This document shows positions 6,443-10,594 of a DNA stretch of 10,594 bases, one piece after another. This stretch comes from Fidelibacterota bacterium (GTDB lineage: Bacteria; Pseudomonadota; Alphaproteobacteria; Rhodospirillales; Rhodospirillaceae), in contig CANJEU010000042.1 of the NCBI GenBank assembly GCA_947473445.1, forward strand, positions 1 to 10,594, in the 5' to 3' direction. Position 1 is the first letter of the stretch. Each line of letters starts with the position of its first letter. The position numbers were made by a program, and so were the translations under genes. Under the pieces are notes generated by a model. The model ran no database searches, had not been told where the DNA came from, and saw only the letters and a list, made by a program, of their open reading frames with translations.

Positions 6443-6459
6443 TCGCCCGAGAAGGGCGA
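6443..6459. repeat. Hairpin 20 bases past the tRNA-Ser 3' end
   Basis: TCGCCC (6443-6448) and GGGCGA (6454-6459) form a perfect 6-bp stem with a GAGAA loop. On the reverse strand it directly follows the tRNA. It lacks a T-run, so it may aid 3'-end formation of the tRNA transcript, or be an element-end recombination site. Confidence 0.35.
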
Positions 6460-6478
6460 AGGGTTGCGAAGAAGGATA

Positions 6479-6566
<88 letters not shown>

Positions 6567-6580
6567 GCGAGGGCACACCT

Positions 6581-6609
6581 TATATATGTCGCGAGCGTGC
6601 GGTCGTCTT
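6581..6609 (-). promoter_or_regulatory. Probable promoter of tRNA-Ser
   Basis: On the reverse strand, -10 TATATA (6581-6586) is separated by 17 bases from a weak -35 AAGACG (6604-6609). Initiation would fall several bases before the mature tRNA 5' end at 6566, as expected for a stable RNA gene. The -35 matches consensus in only three or so positions. Confidence 0.5.
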
Positions 6610-6724
6610 TTTTTCGAGGGGCGGAAACTAACCGAAGACCGCGCGGCCCGCAACAGGCCGGTTCAATGTCTGAAAACCGTTTAACCGGCTGAATTTTCGC
6701 AGCTTTTGCGGGCGCGGGCCGCGC

Positions 6725-8083
6725 TTAAGGGGGCGCCGCGCCGCCTTTAGCGACGCTTTCGGCCGGGGCGCAGTGGGCCAGAAGGTCGCGGTAATGATCG
6801 CGCACCCGCTCGAGGTTCATACGGTTGAGGAAGGCCGAGTAGGCGATATAGGAGAGCAGGAACCTTAAGTCCCGCGCCCAGGGTGGCAGGAACTTGGGGA
6901 ATACGCAAAGCCCGTGCGCAGCGAGCGTGGTGATGGCGGGCATATCCTCGATGTCCATCTTGCCGGCGAACAGGAGGCGGATGGTGTCGACGCGGGTTTC
7001 CTGCACCGCGATGCGCAGGAAGTTGTGCACGCGCACGAGGCCTTCGAGATAGACCGAGTCCTTCGTGAAGGGCGCGCCGCCGGTGGTAAGGCCGCCGCGC
7101 ACAACGCGCCGCGCGTTTTCAAACGCGCTGAAGTCATTGTGCGTGCGCTCGCGGAAGAATCGGTAGAGCTCGAGGAAGTCGGCCCCGTCCATCGCCATTT
7201 GAATGGCGAGCACGCGATCGGCGAGGCGCAACATGCGCGAGGGATCCATCGCGCCAGAGATGAGTTCGGCAAACACCGCAAGGCCTTCTTGCGTGCGCGT
7301 TGTGCCCGCGTGACCGGCCGCGAGGAAGGGAAATGCCGTCTGCGCAGCGCCGTTCAGCGATGTGGCGATATGTACAAACGCTTCATGCTGCACGAGTTGA
7401 GATATATCGCGATCGGAGAAGGAGGCGTCTTTGCGCAGGCGGATATAGCGCGCGCCGGCAAGCGCATTGGATGAAAGATGATCGACGATTTCAATCTTCG
7501 GCGCCTGATCGCCGAAGTGGCGGCCGAGAATGGCGCCCATGCGCGCGCCGAGCTGACCAGCGGTGAGCGTGCGCGCATCCTTGGAGTCGAGATTGACATC
7601 AAGATTGTGGAACGAGCCGAGCACATAATCGAGCATGCGCGCGAGATCGAGCGGGCGCACGTCGCACTGAAGAAGATCGGCTTGCGGCGAGCCGTAAAGG
7701 CGCACCGACTGAATGTGAAACTGTTTAGTGCCGATGCCCGCGAGCATGTCGGCAGAAATCGCAATGACGTCGGCGCAGCGGCGCAGCCAGGCTTGCACCG
7801 GTCCGTCGCCGTCGATGAGGGCGCGGGCCGCGGCGAGCGCTTCATGGACGGGGCCGGCGTCGAGCGGGGTATAGGAAACCTGGGGAAGCTCCTTGGCGTC
7901 GGCGGCGAAGAAGCGTTCGGCGACCTCGGGGCCCCAGGCGACAGCCCGCAAGACGCGAACCGGCTTTTCAGCCTTGCGCAGGATGGCGGCGGCGGCGGTG
8001 AGGCGTTCAATGGTGGCGGGGGTGAGCCGGTCGGGCGGAGGGCCGCTTGGGACGAGAGACTCGGGGGCGCTGGAGCCTTCCAT
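6725..8083 (-). CDS. QEGLA-motif protein, DUF1704/MATCAP-like putative metallopeptidase
   Basis: A 452-residue protein of the 'flavohemoglobin expression-modulating QEGLA motif' family (TIGR02421, PF08014). The hallmark TQEGLAVFAELISG is at 264-277; 30 residues before it is HEAFVH (233-238), an HExxxH zinc-ligand motif, and later TKDSVYLEGLVRVHNFLR (340-357). In the related eukaryotic MATCAP proteins HExxxH plus a downstream Glu form the active site of a tubulin tyrosine carboxypeptidase, so a zinc peptidase fold is expected; the bacterial substrate is unknown and the flavohemoglobin link comes from family naming only. The protein has no signal peptide and is likely cytoplasmic. It is transcribed away from rplU and towards the tRNA. 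ATG at 8083 lacks a clear ribosome binding site, and the first 20 residues are Pro/Ser-rich, so a later start is possible. Confidence 0.9.
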   Translation of the reverse strand: MEGSSAPESLVPSGPPPDRLTPATIERLTAAAAILRKAEKPVRVLRAVAWGPEVAERFFAADAKELPQVSYTPLDAGPVHEALAAARALIDGDGPVQAWLRRCADVIAISADMLAGIGTKQFHIQSVRLYGSPQADLLQCDVRPLDLARMLDYVLGSFHNLDVNLDSKDARTLTAGQLGARMGAILGRHFGDQAPKIEIVDHLSSNALAGARYIRLRKDASFSDRDISQLVQHEAFVHIATSLNGAAQTAFPFLAAGHAGTTRTQEGLAVFAELISGAMDPSRMLRLADRVLAIQMAMDGADFLELYRFFRERTHNDFSAFENARRVVRGGLTTGGAPFTKDSVYLEGLVRVHNFLRIAVQETRVDTIRLLFAGKMDIEDMPAITTLAAHGLCVFPKFLPPWARDLRFLLSYIAYSAFLNRMNLERVRDHYRDLLAHCAPAESVAKGGAAPP

Positions 8084-8251
8084 GGATCAGGCGCCGGGGC
8101 GGCGGAGCGGTGGAACGGGCTGGAAACGGGAAAAGGGCCCGGTTCCGGGTTTCCGGCCAGGATGAGCGCCTCGCCCTAACCCATTGTTAACGTTTAGCAA
8201 ACGAACTCCCCAAAAACCGCGGCGGCGTCCATGAAGAATGGCCTATCGCCA

Positions 8252-8278
8252 TTGACTTGGCTGATCTCGCGGTATATT
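8252..8278 (+). promoter_or_regulatory. Probable rplU-rpmA promoter
   Basis: TTGACT (8252-8257) and TATATT (8273-8278) resemble -35 and -10 hexamers (five of six matches each) but the spacer is only 15 bases, shorter than the usual 16-18. Transcription would begin near 8285 and leave a leader of about 58 bases before rplU. Confidence 0.55.
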
Positions 8279-8293
8279 CACCCCGCTTCCGGC

Positions 8294-8321
8294 GCGGCCC
8301 CGATTCACGGCCGCCCCTTTT
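8294..8321 (+). promoter_or_regulatory. Hairpin with short T-run in the rplU leader, attenuator-like
   Basis: GCGGCC (8294-8299) pairs with GGCCGC (8309-8314) around a 9-base loop; TTTT follows at 8318-8321, about 22 bases before the rplU start. This resembles a weak intrinsic terminator inside the 5' leader. Leader control of ribosomal protein operons is common, but no known L21 leader motif was recognised here. Confidence 0.35.
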
Positions 8322-8342
8322 CGTTTGGCTTAAGGTTCGACC

Positions 8343-8813
8343 ATGTTCGCAGTAATCAAGACGGGCGGCAAACAGTATCGCGTCACGAAAGACGACGTTA
8401 TCGCCGTGGAAAAGCTCGATGCCGATGCCGGCGCCACCGTGGTGTTCGACGTTGTGCTCGCTCTCGGCGATAAGTTGGGCGCGCCCCTGATCGCGGACGC
8501 GAAAGTCGCCGGCGTGGTCGTGCGCCAGTTCCGCGACGACAAGAAGATCATCTTCAAGAAGCGCCGCCGTAAGCACTATCGCCGCCGCACCGGCCACCGC
8601 CAGCACCTGACGCTGATCAAGATCGGCGACATGGGTATCAATCTTGCCGTGACCGCGACCCCGCGCGCCGCGCAGGTCGAAGGCGAAGCCAAGCCGGCCA
8701 AGAAAGCCGCCGCGAAGAAGGCCGCCCCGAAGGTTGCCGCCGCGGAAGGCGAAGCAAAGCCGGCCAAGAAGACGGCCGCGAAAAAGACAGCAGCAAAGAA
8801 GGCTGAAGCCTAG
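8343..8813 (+). CDS. rplU: Large-subunit ribosomal protein bL21
   Basis: The first 105 residues are a standard bL21: MFAVIKTGGKQYRVTKDD at the start and FKKRRRKHYRRRTGHRQHLTLIKI at about 71-94, the conserved basic 23S rRNA-binding stretch. Total length is 156, against about 103 for the E. coli protein. The extra tail (110-156) is almost only Lys, Ala, Pro and Glu and contains two copies of EGEAKPAKK (113-121, 135-143). Such tails are seen in many alphaproteobacterial L21 proteins. AAGG lies nine bases before the ATG. bL21 binds domain II of 23S rRNA early in 50S assembly. The gene is followed after 31 bases by rpmA in the usual operon. Confidence 0.97.
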   Translation: MFAVIKTGGKQYRVTKDDVIAVEKLDADAGATVVFDVVLALGDKLGAPLIADAKVAGVVVRQFRDDKKIIFKKRRRKHYRRRTGHRQHLTLIKIGDMGINLAVTATPRAAQVEGEAKPAKKAAAKKAAPKVAAAEGEAKPAKKTAAKKTAAKKAEA

Positions 8814-8844
8814 TTTTAGGCTCGCCAAGATTTAGGAGCATACG

Positions 8845-9126
8845 ATGGCACATAAGAAATCCGGCGGATCGTCCTCGAACGGCCGCGATACAATTGGCAA
8901 GCGCCTTGGCGTGAAGAAGTTCGGCGGCGAGCACGTGCTGGCCGGCAACATCCTCATCCGTCAGCGCGGCACCAAGTGGCACCCGGGCAAGAACGTCGGC
9001 CTCGGCAAGGATTACACGATCTTCGCGCTCACGGACGGCCAGGTCGCCTTCAAGACCGGCGCCAAGGGCCGCGTCTTCGTGTCGGTTGTCCCGACGCCGG
9101 AAGCCCCGGAAGCCAAAGCGAACTAA
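8845..9126 (+). CDS. rpmA: Large-subunit ribosomal protein bL27
   Basis: A complete 93-residue bL27: MAHKKSGGSSSNGRDTIGKR at the N-terminus, which in Gram-negative bacteria reaches towards the peptidyl transferase centre, then LGVKKFGGEHVLAGNILIRQ and RGTKWHPGKNVGLGKDYTIFAL. The N-terminus lacks the cleavable extension of Firmicutes L27. AGGAG six bases before the ATG is a strong ribosome binding site. The C-terminal tail (TPEAPEAKAN) is short and acidic. The gene is co-transcribed with rplU and followed by a hairpin and a strong terminator. Confidence 0.98.
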   Translation: MAHKKSGGSSSNGRDTIGKRLGVKKFGGEHVLAGNILIRQRGTKWHPGKNVGLGKDYTIFALTDGQVAFKTGAKGRVFVSVVPTPEAPEAKAN

Positions 9127-9131
9127 CGACC

Positions 9132-9156
9132 GCAGATGCGTCCCGTCGGCATCTGC
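9132..9156 (+). repeat. Perfect 8-bp hairpin after rpmA
   Basis: GCAGATGC (9132-9139) and GCATCTGC (9149-9156) flank a 9-base loop, six bases past the rpmA stop. No T-run follows. It precedes the main terminator and may protect the mRNA 3' end. Confidence 0.6.
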
Positions 9157-9172
9157 CGGCGGTGATCGAGAC

Positions 9173-9203
9173 AAAAAGGAGACGGGAAACCGTCTCCTTT
9201 TTT
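9173..9203 (+). terminator. Strong intrinsic terminator of rplU-rpmA
   Basis: GGAGACGG (9178-9185) pairs with CCGTCTCC (9190-9197) around a GAAA tetraloop; five A's precede and six T's follow (9198-9203), so it could act in both directions. It ends 13 bases before the acetyltransferase ATG, so that gene probably depends on read-through or its own start site. Confidence 0.93.
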
Positions 9204-9216
9204 ATTGGCAAAAACC

Positions 9217-9762
9217 ATGACCGAACTCTCCCTCAGAACCGAGCGACTCGTCCTTCGGCCCTTCGTTCCCGCCGATGCGCCGCGCGTGCGCGAGTTGATC
9301 GGCGCATGGGTAGTGACACGCATGCTGGCGCGCGTGCCCTACCCTTATCCGCCGGGCCTCGCGGAAGACTGGATCTCCAAACACACGGCGCAACGGGCAG
9401 CGGGCGAGAATTTTCCCTTCGCGGTCACTGTCCACAATCGGCTGATCGGCTGTGTCGGTCTGCATGAAGAGCCCGACCGTGGCCAGATCGTGCTGGGATA
9501 CTGGATCGCGGCGGCGCATTGGGGTCTTGGCTATGCCACCGAAGCGGCAAGGGCCGTGCTCGAGTTCGGATTCGGCTGGCTCGGCCTCGCGGGGATCGGG
9601 GCGCAATACTATGAAGAGAACCAGGCCTCGGGCCGGGTGCTGGCCAAACTCGGCTTCGTCGAGACCGGGCGCGGCATGCACCCCTGCCTCGCGCGCAACG
9701 CCGAAGTTCCGGGCGTGGACCTTGAGCTAACCCGCGACTTCTGGATCGCGAAACAGGTATAA
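9217..9762 (+). CDS. GNAT-family N-acetyltransferase (RimJ/RimL-like)
   Basis: A 181-residue protein of the Acetyltransf_3 (PF13302) type. The start, MTELSLRTERLVLRPFVPAD, is typical of RimJ/RimL-like enzymes; WIAAAHWGLGYATEAARAVLEF (96-117) is motif A, with HWGLGYA at 101-107 making the acetyl-CoA pyrophosphate loop; YYEENQASGRVLAKLGFVETGR (131-152) is the motif B helix region. The acceptor could be a protein N-terminus, an amine or a small molecule; the sequence does not say. ATG at 9217 is chosen; an upstream TTG (9205) is in frame but abuts the terminator T-run. No good ribosome binding site precedes the ATG. It ends 6 bases before obgE, so the two are likely co-transcribed. A GNAT gene between rpmA and obgE is familiar in alphaproteobacteria. 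Confidence 0.88.
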   Translation: MTELSLRTERLVLRPFVPADAPRVRELIGAWVVTRMLARVPYPYPPGLAEDWISKHTAQRAAGENFPFAVTVHNRLIGCVGLHEEPDRGQIVLGYWIAAAHWGLGYATEAARAVLEFGFGWLGLAGIGAQYYEENQASGRVLAKLGFVETGRGMHPCLARNAEVPGVDLELTRDFWIAKQV

Positions 9763-9768
9763 GACGCC

Positions 9769-10594
9769 ATGAAATTCCTGGACCAAGTCAAAATCTACAT
9801 CAAGGCCGGCGACGGCGGTAACGGCTGCGTCGGATTCCGGCGCGAGAAGTTCATCGAGTTCGGCGGGCCCGACGGCGGCGATGGCGGCGATGGCGGCGAC
9901 GTCATCTTCGAAGCGGCGCGCAACCTGAACACGCTGATCGACTTCCGCTATTCGCAGCACTTCAAGGCCGAGCGCGGCGACCACGGCCGCGGCAGCAATT
10001 GCACCGGCAAGGACGGGCAGGATCTGATTGTCAAAGTGCCGGTGGGCACCGAGATCCTGTCGGAAGACAAGGAGCAGGTGCTGGCCGATCTGTCCAAGGA
10101 CGGCGACCGCATCACGCTTCTGCGCGGGGGCAACGGCGGCTTCGGCAACACCCATTTCCAGAGCCCATCGAACCAGGCGCCGGACTACGCCAATCCCGGC
10201 CAGATCGCGCCCGAAGCCTGGGTGTGGCTGCGCCTGAAACTGATCGCGGACGTCGGCCTTGTCGGTTTGCCCAATGCGGGCAAGTCGACGTTCCTGGCCA
10301 CGGTCACCCGCGCGCGCCCGAAGATCGCGGACTATCCGTTCACGACGCTGCACCCCAACCTTGGCGTTGCGAAAGTGGGCGAGCTGGAATTCGTGATCGC
10401 GGATATTCCCGGGCTGATCGAAGGCGCGCATGAAGGCGCAGGGCTCGGCGACCGGTTCCTCGGCCATATCGAACGCTGCGCGGTGCTGCTGCATCTGGTG
10501 GACGGCACGGAAGAAGATGTCGGCGCGGCCTATAAAACCATCCGCGGCGAGCTGAAGGCGTACGGCGGCGGATTGGCGCAGAAGAAAGAGATCG
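9769..10594 (+). CDS. obgE: Obg GTPase CgtA (3' end cut off by window)
   Basis: 275 codons are present. Residues 1-158 are the glycine-rich Obg fold: MKFLDQVKIYIKAGDGGNGC, FRREKFIEFGGPDGGDGGDGG and later RGGNGGFGNTHFQS. The GTPase domain follows: G1 P-loop GLPNAGKS (166-173), switch region DYPFTTLHPNLG (188-199) with the G2 Thr, G3 DIPGLIEGAHEGAGLG (212-227). The G4 motif should lie just beyond the window edge. Obg proteins bind the 50S subunit and ppGpp and act in ribosome assembly and stress control, which fits placement after L21 and L27. About 70-80 residues are missing compared with the usual length near 340-350. No strong ribosome binding site precedes the ATG, and translational coupling to the acetyltransferase six bases upstream is likely. 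Confidence 0.97.
   Translation, partial: MKFLDQVKIYIKAGDGGNGCVGFRREKFIEFGGPDGGDGGDGGDVIFEAARNLNTLIDFRYSQHFKAERGDHGRGSNCTGKDGQDLIVKVPVGTEILSEDKEQVLADLSKDGDRITLLRGGNGGFGNTHFQSPSNQAPDYANPGQIAPEAWVWLRLKLIADVGLVGLPNAGKSTFLATVTRARPKIADYPFTTLHPNLGVAKVGELEFVIADIPGLIEGAHEGAGLGDRFLGHIERCAVLLHLVDGTEEDVGAAYKTIRGELKAYGGGLAQKKEI

Noticed and set aside
6914..7474. Forward open frames antisense to the QEGLA gene (also 7478-8179)
   Set aside because: They are shadows of high-GC codon use in the real reverse-strand gene, with no recognisable motifs.
9727..10494. 255-codon reverse open frame opposite obgE
   Set aside because: It is a GC-rich antisense shadow; obgE on the forward strand is unambiguous.

Overview
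The window looks like an alphaproteobacterial chromosome, cut at a tRNA-Ser gene into two different halves. The right half (about 6,480 to 10,594) is GC-rich core genome. It holds rplU (with the Lys/Ala-rich tail common in alphaproteobacterial L21), rpmA, a GNAT acetyltransferase and the start of obgE, all on the + strand, with a divergent QEGLA-family (DUF1704/MATCAP-like) putative metalloprotease gene on the - strand. The gene order rplU-rpmA-GNAT-obgE is familiar in alphaproteobacteria. Genus cannot be assigned from this sequence.

The left half (1 to about 6,478) is visibly less GC-rich and reads as the tRNA-proximal end of an integrated genetic element. Next to the 3' end of tRNA-Ser(CGA) lies a full P4-type tyrosine integrase, then a small HTH_17/AlpA-like (excisionase-type) protein, a stretch without convincing genes, a DUF5681 protein overlapping a 58-residue charged protein, two unrecognised proteins with good ribosome binding sites, and a weakly supported 72-residue ORF. 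Beyond these are a membrane-anchored Mrr-type restriction endonuclease (- strand), a small Cys4 zinc-ribbon protein (+ strand), and the N-terminal part of a small XRE-family regulator running off the left edge. Nearly all element genes are on the - strand. No second att site was found, so the element probably continues past the left edge.

How the parts fit: integrase, the AlpA-like protein, the tRNA 3' end and a pair of direct repeats beside it form a plausible integration module. The Mrr-like nuclease is the most likely defence-type cargo; zinc-ribbon and XRE proteins are plausible but unproven partners. DUF5681 proteins are often seen near phage terminase genes, so the middle may be phage-derived. 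On the core side rplU and rpmA share a probable promoter and end at a strong intrinsic terminator; the acetyltransferase starts just after it and is only 6 nt from obgE.

No clearly new system is proven here. The best leads are the TM-anchored Mrr nuclease with its possibly structured upstream region, the unknown gene pair at 2340-3345, the overlapping reading frame at the end of the AlpA-like gene, and the candidate integrase arm sites.
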